Assembly (NCBI RefSeq): GCF_000685095.1 | Contig: NZ_BAYE01000015.1 | Coordinates: 89,545-153,544 of the forward strand | DNA from: Paraburkholderia caledonica NBRC 102488 | GTDB lineage: Bacteria > Pseudomonadota > Gammaproteobacteria > Burkholderiales > Burkholderiaceae | DNA: 64,000 bases | Direction: 5' to 3' | Shown: one piece after another, positions 52,801 to 61,885 of the stretch | How positions within the stretch are numbered: the stretch's first letter is position 1 | How the letters are laid out: each line of letters begins with the position of its first letter | Position numbers and translations under genes: made by a program | The notes under the pieces: generated by a model | Told to the model about the DNA's origin: nothing | What the model saw: only the letters and a program-made list of their open reading frames with translations | Database searches by the model: none

Positions 52801-54390
52801 TCAGGTCACCGGCGCCGGATTGAAGAGCGCCAGCGCATTGTGCAGCTTGAGCTTCTCCGCACAGGTCTTCTTGCGGCCGCTCGCAACGTCGAGCATGAAG
52901 CGGAACAGCTCCCAACCCACCTCTTCGATCGTTGCCGAGCCTGTTGCAATCGTGCCCGCGTTGATGTCCATCAGGTCATGCCAGCGGCGCGCCAGATCCG
53001 AGCGCGTGGCGACCTTGATGACGGGGACTTCCGCGAGACTATACGGCGTGCCGCGGCCAGTCGTGAAGACGTGCAGGTTGATGCCGGCCGCAAGCTGAAG
53101 CGTGCCGCAGATAAAGTCGCTCGCCGGCGTGGCCGCGTAGATCAGGCCTTTCTGGCGCACTTTCTCGCCCGGCGACAACACGCCGGAAATGGGCGAGTTA
53201 CCCGATTTGATGATCGAGCCCATCGCCTTTTCGACGATGTTGGACAGCCCGCCTTTCTTGTTGCCCGGCGTGGTGTTCGCGCTGCGGTCGGCGCCGCCGC
53301 GCTTCAGATAATCGTCGTACCACTGCATCTCGCGGATGATCGCCTGAGCGACGTCCGCGTTCGCCGCGCGCGCCGTCAACTGGTCGACGCCGTCGCGCAC
53401 TTCGGTGACTTCGGAGAACATCACCGTGGCGCCGGCGCGCACCAGCAGGTCAGTCGCGAAGCCGACGGCCGGATTCGCAGTGAGACCGGAGAACGCGTCG
53501 CTGCCGCCGCACTGCACGCCGACGACCAGATCCGCTGCCGGGCAGGTTTCGCGACGCCGGTTGTTCAGGCGCTTCAGGTGGCCTTCGGCTGTTCTCATGA
53601 TCGACTCGACCATCGACTGAAAGCCGACGTGCGCTTCGTCCTGCAGCACGACCACGTCGCCGTTCTCGTCGGCGCCGAGATCGCCGATATCCGCGATTTC
53701 GCTCGGGTTCTGCGCCGCGGCGATGGGGATCGTGCCCGGCGGCATCAAACGTTCCGGCTGCAACTTCTCGCAACCGAGGCTCACCATCATCACCTCGCCG
53801 CCGAAGTTCGGGTTCAGCGCGATATTGCGGACCGTGCGGATCGGCACCATTGCGTCCGGCGCGTCGATCGCCACGCCGCAGCCGTAGGTGTGGCCGAGAC
53901 CCACCACGTCGTCGACATTCGGATATTTCGGCAGCAGTTCGGACTTGATGCGCACAACCGCGTGCTCGACGACGTCGGCGACGCACTGCACGGTCGTGGT
54001 GATTGCCAGTATGTTGCGCGAGCCCACCGAGCCGTCGGCGTTCCGGTAGCCCTCGAACGTGTAGCCCTCGAGCGGCGGCATTTCCGGCGCATTGATGGTG
54101 GCGATCGGCAGGTCCTCGAGCCCCGGCGGGCTCGGCATGCGGATCACGTGTTCGTTGATCCAGCTTCCCTTGGGCAGCGCCTTGAGCGCATAGCCGATCA
54201 CCACGTTATAGCGGATGACTTCGTCGCCTTCGGCCAGATCCGCAAGCGCAACCTTGTGACCTTGCGGGACGCGCTCGCGCAGCACGAGGCCGTCGGGAAA
54301 GACCGCGCCCTCGCCTAGGCCGCCGTCGTTGACGACGATCGCGACATTGTCATTGGGGTGAACGCGAATGTAGAGGGGTGAGAGTTCCAT
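52801..54390 (-). CDS. garD: Galactarate dehydratase
   Basis: A 529-residue iron-dependent dehydratase of the UxaA/GarD family. An N-terminal SAF-like domain (IRVHPNDNVAIVVNDGGLGEG; EGDEVIRYNVVIGYALKALP) is followed by the dehydratase core with VGLGHTYGCGVAIDAP, VSLGCEKLQPERL, QCGGSDAFSGLTANP and a C-terminal GRGTPYSLAEVPVIKVATRS. It converts galactarate to 5-keto-4-deoxy-D-glucarate. It is divergent from kdgD, which consumes that product, with a regulon operator in front of each. Confidence 0.95.
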   Translation of the reverse strand: MELSPLYIRVHPNDNVAIVVNDGGLGEGAVFPDGLVLRERVPQGHKVALADLAEGDEVIRYNVVIGYALKALPKGSWINEHVIRMPSPPGLEDLPIATINAPEMPPLEGYTFEGYRNADGSVGSRNILAITTTVQCVADVVEHAVVRIKSELLPKYPNVDDVVGLGHTYGCGVAIDAPDAMVPIRTVRNIALNPNFGGEVMMVSLGCEKLQPERLMPPGTIPIAAAQNPSEIADIGDLGADENGDVVVLQDEAHVGFQSMVESIMRTAEGHLKRLNNRRRETCPAADLVVGVQCGGSDAFSGLTANPAVGFATDLLVRAGATVMFSEVTEVRDGVDQLTARAANADVAQAIIREMQWYDDYLKRGGADRSANTTPGNKKGGLSNIVEKAMGSIIKSGNSPISGVLSPGEKVRQKGLIYAATPASDFICGTLQLAAGINLHVFTTGRGTPYSLAEVPVIKVATRSDLARRWHDLMDINAGTIATGSATIEEVGWELFRFMLDVASGRKKTCAEKLKLHNALALFNPAPVT

Positions 54391-54432
54391 TGCATCGATC
54401 CTTATGGCGATTTACGCCTTCTGCGGCAGCAA

Positions 54433-54452
54433 TTCATACGTCATCCTACAAC
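54433..54452 (-). promoter_or_regulatory. Hexarate-regulon operator and -10 box for garD
   Basis: Read on the minus strand: GTTGTAGGATGAC (54452-54440), G, TATGAA (54438-54433), 43 bp before the garD ATG. Confidence 0.75.
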
Positions 54453-54534
54453 ATACATGTTTGCCCGCATGTTCCGTATTTACCCTATGACTAGCATTAT
54501 GCCGCGAAAACGCCGTTGAGTTAGCCGAACTGTT

Positions 54535-54554
54535 GTTGTACGATGACGTATAAG
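54535..54554 (+). promoter_or_regulatory. Hexarate-regulon operator and -10 box for kdgD
   Basis: GTTGTACGATGAC (54535-54547), G, TATAAG (54549-54554), 70 bp before the kdgD ATG. Confidence 0.75.
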
Positions 54555-54623
54555 AAATCTTCATTTCTATCGATCGACGCTCCAACCGATCTCAACCTTT
54601 AGCGACGCCCGGATACATACATC

Positions 54624-55541
54624 ATGACTACACCGCAGGAACTCAAGCAGATCGTCTCGCAAGGCCTCCTCTCCTTCCCCGTCACCGACTTTGACCAGAA
54701 CGGCGATTTCCGCGCCGACACTTACGCCGAGCGCCTGGAATGGCTGGCTCCGTATGGCGCGTCGGCATTGTTCGTGGCGGGCGGCACGGGCGAGTTCTTC
54801 TCGCTGACGCATGACGACTACTCGAACGTGGTGCGTACCGCAACTGAAGTGTGCAAGGGCAAGGTACCAATTCTGGCCGGCGCAGGCGGCCCGACGCGCG
54901 TCGCCATTGCGTACGCGAAGGAAGCCGAGCGCCACGGCGCGAACGGCATTCTTCTGATGCCGCATTATTTGACGGAAGCCTGCCAGGAAGGTATCGCCGC
55001 GCACGCCGAAGAGGTCTGCAAGTCCGTGCCGAACATGGGCGTGATCATCTACAACCGCGCGAATTCCAAGCTCAACGCCGACATGCTCGAAGGGCTCGCC
55101 GAGCGCTGCCCGAACCTGATCGGTTTCAAGGACGGCGTGGGCGAGATCGAAAACATGGTAACGATCCGCCGCCGTCTGGGCGACCGTTTCTCATACCTCG
55201 GCGGCCTGCCGACCGCGGAAGTCTACGCCGCGGCATACAAGGCGCTGGGCGTTCCGGTGTACTCGTCGGCGGTATTCAACTTCATTCCGAAGACGGCAAT
55301 GGACTTCTACCGCGCTATCGCCGCGGACGACCACGCAACCGTCGGCAAGCTGATCGACGACTTCTTCCTGCCGTACCTGAAGATCCGCAACCGCCGCGCC
55401 GGCTACGCGGTCAGCATCGTCAAGGCAGGTGCAAAGCTGGTTGGCCATAGCGCCGGCCCGGTGCGCGCACCGCTGACCGATCTGACCGAAGAAGAAATGG
55501 CGCAACTCGACGCGCTCATCAAGACGCTCGGCCCGCAGTAA
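54624..55541 (+). CDS. kdgD: 5-Dehydro-4-deoxyglucarate dehydratase
   Basis: A 305-residue class I aldolase-like (DHDPS family) enzyme. Substrate loop FVAGGTGEFFSLT, Tyr in IIYNRANSK and the Schiff-base Lys in LIGFKDGVGE are present, with YLGGLPTAEVYAAAYKALG typical of this dehydratase-decarboxylase. It turns 5-keto-4-deoxyglucarate into 2,5-dioxovalerate and CO2, feeding the aldehyde dehydrogenase at 58090-59697. It is followed by a terminator and the MFS permease gene. Confidence 0.95.
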   Translation: MTTPQELKQIVSQGLLSFPVTDFDQNGDFRADTYAERLEWLAPYGASALFVAGGTGEFFSLTHDDYSNVVRTATEVCKGKVPILAGAGGPTRVAIAYAKEAERHGANGILLMPHYLTEACQEGIAAHAEEVCKSVPNMGVIIYNRANSKLNADMLEGLAERCPNLIGFKDGVGEIENMVTIRRRLGDRFSYLGGLPTAEVYAAAYKALGVPVYSSAVFNFIPKTAMDFYRAIAADDHATVGKLIDDFFLPYLKIRNRRAGYAVSIVKAGAKLVGHSAGPVRAPLTDLTEEEMAQLDALIKTLGPQ

Positions 55542-55615
55542 TGCTGCGCGCCTGACCGGCGCGTGGATTTCTCGCCGGTCAGGAACCAGGCGCCGCACAG
55601 GCGGCAGCGCAACAG

Positions 55616-55649
55616 CGCCCGGGGACAACACCGTCGCCGGGCGTTTTTT
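55616..55649 (+). terminator. Terminator after kdgD
   Basis: CGCCCGG (55616-55622), 14-nt loop, CCGGGCG (55637-55643), TTTTTT. Clear intrinsic terminator; the MFS gene downstream would rely on readthrough or its own start. Confidence 0.75.
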
Positions 55650-55724
55650 GCACATGCCTTTGGGAGCCGCCGCGCCGCCAAGGCCCGACCCCCGCTCCCT
55701 TGCATAAGAACTAAGGAGATGACC

Positions 55725-57074
55725 ATGGACCTGAGCCGCACGGCAAGTTCCGCGAACGTTGCGAAGCGCACGAAAGTCCGCTACGCAATCCTGCTGCTTA
55801 TCTTTGTAATCACCACGTTCAACTACGCGGACCGCGCGACGCTGTCGGTCACCGGCTCGGCAATGCGCGCAGAGTTCGGCTTCGACGCGATCCGGATGGG
55901 CTACATCTTCTCCGCGTTCAGTTGGGCGTACGTGCTCTCACAACTGCCGGCCGGCTGGCTGCTCGACCGCTTCGGCGCGCGGCGCGTGTATGCCGCGAGC
56001 ATTTTCTTCTGGTCGCTCTTCACGCTGCTGCAAAGCTCGATCGGCCTGCTTGGCAGCGCGGCTGCGGCGGTCACCGGTCTCTTCCTGTTGCGTTTCGCGA
56101 TGGGCGCGGCGGAATCGCCCGCTTTTCCGGCTAACGCCAAAGTGGTGGCAAGCTGGTTTCCGACCAAGGAACGCGGCACGGCATCGGCGATATTCAACTC
56201 GGCGCAGTATTTCGCGGCAGTCGTATTCACACCGTTGATGGCCTGGCTCACGCACGCGTTCGGCTGGCACATGGTCTACGTGGTGATGGGCGTCGCCGGC
56301 TTACTGCTCGCGCTCACCTGGCTCAAGGTGATGAAGCATCCCGCCGATCACCCGGGCGTCTCCGCTGCGGAACTCGAGTACATCGAACAGGGCGGCGGCG
56401 TGGTGAGCGGCCAACATAACGCGCGTCGTGAAAGCGTCGAGAAGGCGGGCGGCTGGTCCCTCGTGCGTCAATTGCTGGGCAACCGGATGCTCGTCGGCGT
56501 CTATCTGGCGCAATACTGCATCAACGTGCTGACGTACTTCTTCCTGACGTGGTTTCCGATCTACCTCGTGCAGGCGCGCGGCATGACGATCCTGCAAGCG
56601 GGCCTCGTGGCGTCGCTGCCCGCGATCTGCGGATTCTCCGGCGGCGTGCTCGGCGGCATCCTGTCCGATTCGCTGATCCGGCGCGGCCATTCGTTGACCG
56701 TCGCGCGCAAGGTGCCGATTGTCGGCGGCATGCTGCTGTCGGTGTCGATCATCGGCTGCAACTACGTGTCCACCGACTGGGTCGTCGTCGCGCTGATGTC
56801 GCTCGCGTTCTTCGGCAAGGGCATCGGCGCGCTCGGCTGGGCGGTGGTCGCCGATACGTCGCCGAAGGAAGCGCTCGGTTTGTCCGGCGCGATCTTCAAC
56901 ATGTTCGGTAACGTGGCCGGCATCGTCACGCCGATCGTGATCGGTTATCTCGTGGCGAAGAGCGGCTCGTTCAATGGCGCACTGGTTTTCGTCGGCGCAA
57001 ATGCGCTGCTCACGGTGTTCAGCTACCTCGTTATCGTGAAGGACATCAAGCGCGTGGAATTGCGCCCGCGCTAA
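55725..57074 (+). CDS. MFS hexarate permease (GudP/GarP type, anion:cation symporter family)
   Basis: A 449-residue transporter with 12 predicted helices. NYADRATLSVTGSAM near TM1 and AGWLLDRFGARRVY between TM2 and TM3 are typical of the ACS family that includes D-glucarate and galactarate permeases, as is GAAESPAFPANAKVVASWFP. It probably imports galactarate or glucarate, complementing TRAP uptake of uronates. AAGGAG ends 6 nt before ATG 55725, preferred over an ATG at 55719 that abuts the ribosome site. Confidence 0.92.
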   Translation: MDLSRTASSANVAKRTKVRYAILLLIFVITTFNYADRATLSVTGSAMRAEFGFDAIRMGYIFSAFSWAYVLSQLPAGWLLDRFGARRVYAASIFFWSLFTLLQSSIGLLGSAAAAVTGLFLLRFAMGAAESPAFPANAKVVASWFPTKERGTASAIFNSAQYFAAVVFTPLMAWLTHAFGWHMVYVVMGVAGLLLALTWLKVMKHPADHPGVSAAELEYIEQGGGVVSGQHNARRESVEKAGGWSLVRQLLGNRMLVGVYLAQYCINVLTYFFLTWFPIYLVQARGMTILQAGLVASLPAICGFSGGVLGGILSDSLIRRGHSLTVARKVPIVGGMLLSVSIIGCNYVSTDWVVVALMSLAFFGKGIGALGWAVVADTSPKEALGLSGAIFNMFGNVAGIVTPIVIGYLVAKSGSFNGALVFVGANALLTVFSYLVIVKDIKRVELRPR

Positions 57075-57169
57075 TCGCCGCGCCGGGTCGCCGCCCGACA
57101 GCGCCGTACCGCGCGCCGCCGCTTCCCGGCCGCGGCACGGCGCTAAATGATCCGGCCTTTCTATAATCA

Positions 57170-57190
57170 GTCGTCAGACGACGGTATAAT
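57170..57190 (+). promoter_or_regulatory. Autoregulatory operator and -10 box of the GntR gene
   Basis: GTCGTC-A-GACGAC (57170-57182), perfectly symmetric, then GG and TATAAT (57185-57190). The operator fills the region just upstream of -10, so binding should block the promoter. Confidence 0.8.
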
Positions 57191-57237
57191 GGATCGCACG
57201 AAGTCTCTGCAACTACCTGATTCAAGGGGCGTTTTCG

Positions 57238-57981
57238 ATGGCTACACCACTGGCATCCGCGGCACCGCCACGACGCGCTCGTAATCTCGCCGAGCTCGTC
57301 GTCAATTACGTCACCGAGCAGATCGCGTCGAACGCCCTCAAGCCCGGCGACAAGCTGCCGACAGAATCGCAACTCATGGTCACGCTGAGCGTAAGCCGCA
57401 CGGTTATCCGAGAAGCGATTTCGCGCCTGCAGGCGGGCAAGATCATTGAGACGCGTCACGGCATCGGCAGCTTCGTGCTCGAACCGCAGCGCGAAAAGCT
57501 CGGCATCGACATGGTGCCGGCCACCACGCTTCGCGACGTGCTGTCGATTCTCGAACTGCGCATCAGCCTCGAAACGGAATGTGCGGGCCTCGCCGCTCAA
57601 CGCGCGAAGCCGGAAGACGTCGCGCGCATGCGCGCCGCGCTCGACGCGATCGAGGCGACGCGCCACAACGGACGCGACAGCGTCGACGCCGATTTGCAAT
57701 TCCATATCTCGGTGGCGCGCGCCACGGGCAACCGCTATTTCGTGGACATCCTCACGCAAATGGGCAGCGCGCTGATTCCGCGTAACCGGCTCGACTCGGC
57801 GGGCATTGCGCGCGCGGAGCCGGACGCGTATCTGTCGCTCGTCAACCTGGAGCACGAGAGCATTCTCGAGGCGATCACCCGGCACGACGCCGAAGGCGCG
57901 CGCGCTGCCATGCGCATGCATCTGTCCAACAGCCGCGAACGGCTGCGCCGCGCGAACGAAATTTCAGAAAGCCATAGTTGA
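57238..57981 (+). CDS. FadR-type GntR transcriptional regulator of the hexarate regulon
   Basis: 247 residues. The winged helix (LAELVVNYVTEQIASNALKP, GDKLPTESQLMVTLSVSRTV, IREAISRLQAGKIIETRHGI) is followed by an FCD ligand-binding domain with metal-type His residues (LQFHISVARATGNRYFVDIL; LEHESILEAITRHD). FCD regulators bind short palindromes and are released by organic acids. Its own promoter contains the best-symmetric copy of the 13-bp site shared across this island, so it is the likely repressor, with galactarate or a derivative as inducer (inferred). Confidence 0.9.
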   Translation: MATPLASAAPPRRARNLAELVVNYVTEQIASNALKPGDKLPTESQLMVTLSVSRTVIREAISRLQAGKIIETRHGIGSFVLEPQREKLGIDMVPATTLRDVLSILELRISLETECAGLAAQRAKPEDVARMRAALDAIEATRHNGRDSVDADLQFHISVARATGNRYFVDILTQMGSALIPRNRLDSAGIARAEPDAYLSLVNLEHESILEAITRHDAEGARAAMRMHLSNSRERLRRANEISESHS

Positions 57982-58022
57982 CGGGCCGCTGAGCACCTCG
58001 CCGTTTGTCACGGCGAATACGC

Positions 58023-58061
58023 AAAAAAAATGGCCGGGGAGTCGCCTCCCCGGCCATTTTT
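58023..58061. terminator. Bidirectional terminator between gntR and the aldehyde dehydrogenase gene
   Basis: A-run, TGGCCGGGGAG (58031-58041), TCGC, CTCCCCGGCCA (58046-58056), TTTTT. A perfect 11-bp stem for both convergent genes. Confidence 0.92.
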
Positions 58062-58089
58062 CGTTTCAGCCGCAGTTCAAACGCAATGA

Positions 58090-59697
58090 TCAGCTGCGCG
58101 TGATCTCGCCATCGCGGCGGCGCCACAGGTCGAGCGGATTGTCGTCAGCCAGTGCCTGCGGCAGCAGGTCGGCCGGGAAATCCTGATAACAGACCGGGCG
58201 CAGGAAACGCTCGATCGCGGTCGTGCCGACCGAAGTCGCGCGACTATCGGACGTAGCCGGGAACGGGCCGCCGTGAACCATCGCGTGACACACTTCGACG
58301 CCGGTCGGATAGCCGTTGACCAGAAGCCGGCCAGCCTTGCGCTCGAGAATCGGCACGAGCTTTCTGGCTGCGGGTACGTCGGCGCTGTCCATCTGGATCG
58401 TCGCGGTCAACTGGCCGGCAAAGTGCTCGGCAACCTGAAGCAGTTCGTTTTCGTCCTTGCAACGCACGATCGTCGATGCCGGTCCGAACACCTCGTCTTC
58501 CAGCGCCGGCGTGGCGAGGAACGTTTTGGCGTCCGTCACGAACAATGCCGCGCGCGCCTGGTTCGGCCCCGTCACGTCGACGCCGCGCGCCACCGTCTCC
58601 ACGCCCGGGATACCGGCGAGTTTGCTTTCGCCTTGCGTGTACGCCGAACAGATGCCCGAAGTGAGCATGGTCTGCGCCGGCTTGCCGCCCAGCGCCTCGG
58701 ACGCCACGGCGACGAAGTTCTTCAGCGCGTCGCTGTCGACAGCGATTGCAAGGCCCGGGTTGGTACAGAACTGGCCGGCGCCGAGCACCAGCGAATCCAC
58801 GAAACCGCGAGCGATGTTCTCGGTGCGCTGCGTGAGTGCGTTCGGCAGCAGGAACACCGGGTTGATGCTGCTCATTTCCGCAAACACCGGAATTGGCTCG
58901 GGACGCGCCGCCGCGACGCGCATCAGCGCCAGGCCGCCCGCGCGCGAACCGGTGAAGCCGACCGCCTTGATCGCCGGATGCGCGACCAGCGCTTCACCGA
59001 CCGAATTGCCTGCGCCGACGATCAGCGAAAACACGCCTTCGGGCAAATCCATTTCCTGTGCAACGCGTTGAATCACGCGGCCCACCATTTCCGACGTGCC
59101 GAGGTGAGCACGATGTGCCTTCACCACCACCGGGCAACCGGCCGCGAGCGCCGCAGCCGTATCGCCGCCCGCCACCGAAAACGCGAGCGGGAAGTTGCTT
59201 GCGCCGAACACGGCGACCGGGCCGATCGCAATCTTCTGCATGCGCAGATCGGAACGCGGCAGCGGTTTGCGCTCGGGCAGCGGCGAGTCGAGCGTCGCGT
59301 CGAGCCACTGGCCCGAGCGAACGAATTGCGCGAACAGCTTCAACTGACCCGTCGTGCGACCGCGCTCGCCTTCGAGGCGCGCTTTCGGCAAGCCTGACTC
59401 CTGCTGCGCACGCTCGACGAGAGCATCGCCCAGCGCAGTGATGCCGTCGGCGATACGCTCCAGAAATTCCGCGCGCACCGCAAGCGGCAGTTGGCGGTAC
59501 GGATCGAACGCTTTCTGCGCCAGTTCGCACGCGAGGCCCACGTCGCGAGCCGTGCCGCTGCCGAAAACCGGCTCGGCGATGTCCGCACCGGTGGCGGGAT
59601 TGAATGCGTGCAGCGCCTCTTCGGCGCCGCGCACCGATTGACGGCCGATCAGCATTTCGCCGGTGATCCGACCGATGACTTCGCTGGAACTGGACAT
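58090..59697 (-). CDS. 2,5-Dioxovalerate (2-oxoglutarate semialdehyde) dehydrogenase
   Basis: A 535-residue aldehyde dehydrogenase. Cofactor region FGASNFPLAFSVAGGDTAAA, FTGSRAGGLAL, catalytic Glu in FAEMSSINPVFLLP and catalytic Cys in GAGQFCTNPG. The MSSINPVF and QFCTNPG signatures are typical of alpha-ketoglutarate semialdehyde dehydrogenases in hexarate and pentose pathways. It completes KdgD's branch to 2-oxoglutarate. GGAAGAG precedes the ATG at 59697; two regulon operators with -10 boxes lie upstream. Confidence 0.93.
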   Translation of the reverse strand: MSSSSEVIGRITGEMLIGRQSVRGAEEALHAFNPATGADIAEPVFGSGTARDVGLACELAQKAFDPYRQLPLAVRAEFLERIADGITALGDALVERAQQESGLPKARLEGERGRTTGQLKLFAQFVRSGQWLDATLDSPLPERKPLPRSDLRMQKIAIGPVAVFGASNFPLAFSVAGGDTAAALAAGCPVVVKAHRAHLGTSEMVGRVIQRVAQEMDLPEGVFSLIVGAGNSVGEALVAHPAIKAVGFTGSRAGGLALMRVAAARPEPIPVFAEMSSINPVFLLPNALTQRTENIARGFVDSLVLGAGQFCTNPGLAIAVDSDALKNFVAVASEALGGKPAQTMLTSGICSAYTQGESKLAGIPGVETVARGVDVTGPNQARAALFVTDAKTFLATPALEDEVFGPASTIVRCKDENELLQVAEHFAGQLTATIQMDSADVPAARKLVPILERKAGRLLVNGYPTGVEVCHAMVHGGPFPATSDSRATSVGTTAIERFLRPVCYQDFPADLLPQALADDNPLDLWRRRDGEITRS

Positions 59698-59724
59698 GTC
59701 TCTTCCTTTGGATTGAATGCTAAA

Positions 59725-59744
59725 GATATAAGTCATCCTACAAC
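59725..59744 (-). promoter_or_regulatory. Hexarate-regulon operator and -10 box for the aldehyde dehydrogenase gene
   Basis: Read on the minus strand: GTTGTAGGATGAC (59744-59732), T, TATATC (59730-59725), 28 bp before the ATG. Confidence 0.75.
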
Positions 59745-59842
59745 ATGACGGCGTTACCACGCAACCTGAACCGCTTTGCATCGGCATAGATTCGGGTTAA
59801 CGTGCCCGTTACAACGGCTTCCTCGGGTGCTAATCTGAAATA

Positions 59843-59862
59843 GATATACGACGACCTATAAC
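59843..59862. promoter_or_regulatory. Hexarate-regulon operator between the dehydrogenase and garL genes
   Basis: Minus-strand reading: GTTATAGGTCGTC (59862-59850), G, TATATC (59848-59843). In the plus direction the same site contains TATAAC (59857-59862), 58 bp before garL. It can therefore control both directions. Confidence 0.65.
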
Positions 59863-59919
59863 ATGCGGTCAGCCATCGTCGGAACAAGCCCGATCCATTG
59901 TCGTTCGAGGAAAACGTTC

Positions 59920-60726
59920 ATGCCCGCCGTGACCTGCCAGCCTTATCAGTCCCTTCCCAATAGTTTCCGCCGGGCGGTACGCGGAGGCGAAACCCTGATC
60001 GGCTGCTGGGCCTCGCTCGCCAGCCCGATCGTCACGGAGTTGCTCGGTGTGATCGGATTCGACTGGATGCTGCTCGACGCCGAACATGCACCCAACGACG
60101 TCCTCACGCTGATTCCGCAACTGATGGCGCTCAAGGACAGCCGCAGCGCGCCCGTGGTGCGCCCGCCCGGCAACGACAGCGTCGTCATCAAGCGGCTGCT
60201 CGACAGCGGTTTTTCCAACTTCCTCGTGCCGTTCGTCGATAGCGCCGACGACGCGGCGCGTGCGGTCGCGGCCACCCGCTATCCGCCGCAGGGCATTCGC
60301 GGCGTCTCGGTGGGTCACCGCGGCAACCGCTATGCGACGGTACCCGACTATTTTGACATTGCCAACGACAACGTCTGCGTGATCGTGCAAATCGAGAGCC
60401 GCAATGCGGTAGACGCCATCGACGAGATTCTTGCCGTGGACGGAGTCGACGGCGTTTTCGTCGGGCCGTCGGACCTCGCTGCGGGGTACGGGCACCTGGG
60501 CAACGCCGGACATCCCGACGTGCAGCAGGCGATCGCGCATGTGTTCGAGCGCGCGCAGGCCGCCGGCAAGCCGAGCGGCATTCTTGCACCGGTGCAAGCC
60601 GACGCGGAGCGCTATCGTGATATGGGCTGCCGCATCATCGCCGTTTGCGCCGACCTCGGGCTTTTGAGGAACGCCGCGCAGACGGTCCACCAACACTTCA
60701 TGCAGAAACCGGCGGGCCAAAGCTGA
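59920..60726 (+). CDS. garL: HpcH/HpaI aldolase, 2-keto-3-deoxyglucarate aldolase type
   Basis: A 268-residue class II aldolase of the HpcH/HpaI family: GCWASLASPIVTELLGVIGF, LLDAEHAPND, VRPPGNDSVVIKRLLDSG, metal ligands Glu in VQIESRNAV and Asp in VGPSDLAAGYG. Followed by garR, it should cleave 5-keto-4-deoxyglucarate to pyruvate and tartronate semialdehyde, giving a second exit besides KdgD. I chose the start at 59920 because 19 upstream codons lie in the operator and leader; GAGG is 9 nt upstream. Confidence 0.9.
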   Translation: MPAVTCQPYQSLPNSFRRAVRGGETLIGCWASLASPIVTELLGVIGFDWMLLDAEHAPNDVLTLIPQLMALKDSRSAPVVRPPGNDSVVIKRLLDSGFSNFLVPFVDSADDAARAVAATRYPPQGIRGVSVGHRGNRYATVPDYFDIANDNVCVIVQIESRNAVDAIDEILAVDGVDGVFVGPSDLAAGYGHLGNAGHPDVQQAIAHVFERAQAAGKPSGILAPVQADAERYRDMGCRIIAVCADLGLLRNAAQTVHQHFMQKPAGQS

Positions 60727-60788
60727 ACCGGGCTAAGCGCACACTACCCGGCACAGGCGTGGCCGCCACGATATCTTCGGAGCATTCC

Positions 60789-61682
60789 ATGCAAAAAGCA
60801 GGCTTTATCGGACTCGGCATCATGGGCAAGCCCATGGCTGCCAATCTTCTCAAGAACGGCGTCACGCTCGCTGCCTTCACGCGCAGCGGCGTGCCCGACG
60901 ATCTCACCCAAGCCGGTGCGCAGGCTTGCGACAGCCCCGCCGCCGTCGCCGCGCAGGCGGACGTGATCTTCATCATGGTGCCGGACACGCCGGACGTCGA
61001 GCGCGTGCTGTTCGGCCAAGACGGACTGGCGAGCGGCTTGCGGGCCGGACAGACGGTGGTCGACATGAGTTCGATTTCGCCGATGGCCACCCGCGACTTC
61101 GCCGCTCGCGTGCGTGAAACCGGCGCGGACTATCTCGACGCTCCGGTGTCGGGTGGCGAAGTCGGCGCGAAGGCGGGTTCGCTCACCATCATGGTGGGCG
61201 GCGAGCAGAACACCTTCGACAGCGTGAAGCCGTTGTTCGACATGATGGGCAAAAACGTCACGCTAATCGGCGCGGTCGGCGCCGGACAGGTATGCAAGGT
61301 CGCCAATCAGGTGATCGTGGCGGCCACGATCGAGGCAGTCGGCGAGGCGCTGCTGCTCGCGTCGAAAGCCGGTGTGGACCCGGCTCGCGTGCGAGAAGCC
61401 CTGATGGGCGGCTTCGCGTCGTCGCGCATTCTCGAAGTGCACGGCGAGCGTATGACCAAACGCACGTTCGACCCCGGCTTCCGGATCGAATTGCATCAGA
61501 AAGATTTGAATCTCGCGCTTCAGACCGCGCAGACACTCGGCGTCTCGCTGCCGAATACCGCCACCTGTCAGGCACTTTTCAACGCATGCGTCGCGCACGG
61601 CGGCAAAGCGTGGGACCACTCCGCGATGGTGCGCGCGCTCGAAGTGCTCGCCAATCACGAAATCGGCCAGCAAACAGCCTGA
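60789..61682 (+). CDS. garR: 2-Hydroxy-3-oxopropionate (tartronate semialdehyde) reductase
   Basis: A 297-residue beta-hydroxyacid dehydrogenase: NAD(P) motif GFIGLGIMGKPMAANLLKNG, substrate motif DAPVSGGEVGAKAGSLTIM, and catalytic Lys in GAGQVCKVANQVIV. It reduces tartronate semialdehyde from GarL to glycerate. GGAG lies 6 nt before the ATG; it is 62 bp downstream of garL in the same transcript. No glycerate kinase gene is in the window. Confidence 0.93.
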   Translation: MQKAGFIGLGIMGKPMAANLLKNGVTLAAFTRSGVPDDLTQAGAQACDSPAAVAAQADVIFIMVPDTPDVERVLFGQDGLASGLRAGQTVVDMSSISPMATRDFAARVRETGADYLDAPVSGGEVGAKAGSLTIMVGGEQNTFDSVKPLFDMMGKNVTLIGAVGAGQVCKVANQVIVAATIEAVGEALLLASKAGVDPARVREALMGGFASSRILEVHGERMTKRTFDPGFRIELHQKDLNLALQTAQTLGVSLPNTATCQALFNACVAHGGKAWDHSAMVRALEVLANHEIGQQTA

Positions 61683-61885
61683 TCCGCCACGCGCATCCAG
61701 CCGCGCCGCTTTCTCCGTTCAATCCGACGAACGGTCAAAGCGGCGCGGATTGCGTTTCAACTCACCCAAGCAGACAGATTCCCTTCATTTCTTTCATTTA
61801 TTAAGGATGACTGATGGAATTCAAGCGGTCGAAATGAACCGCGTACTTTCGAACATCGACGACTATTTACAACGCCCTCCAGGGC

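Noticed and set aside
52840..54318. 492-codon frame antisense to garD
   Set aside because: The garD frame has clear dehydratase motifs throughout; the antisense frame is Arg/His-rich and low in structure, typical of GC-rich mirror reading.
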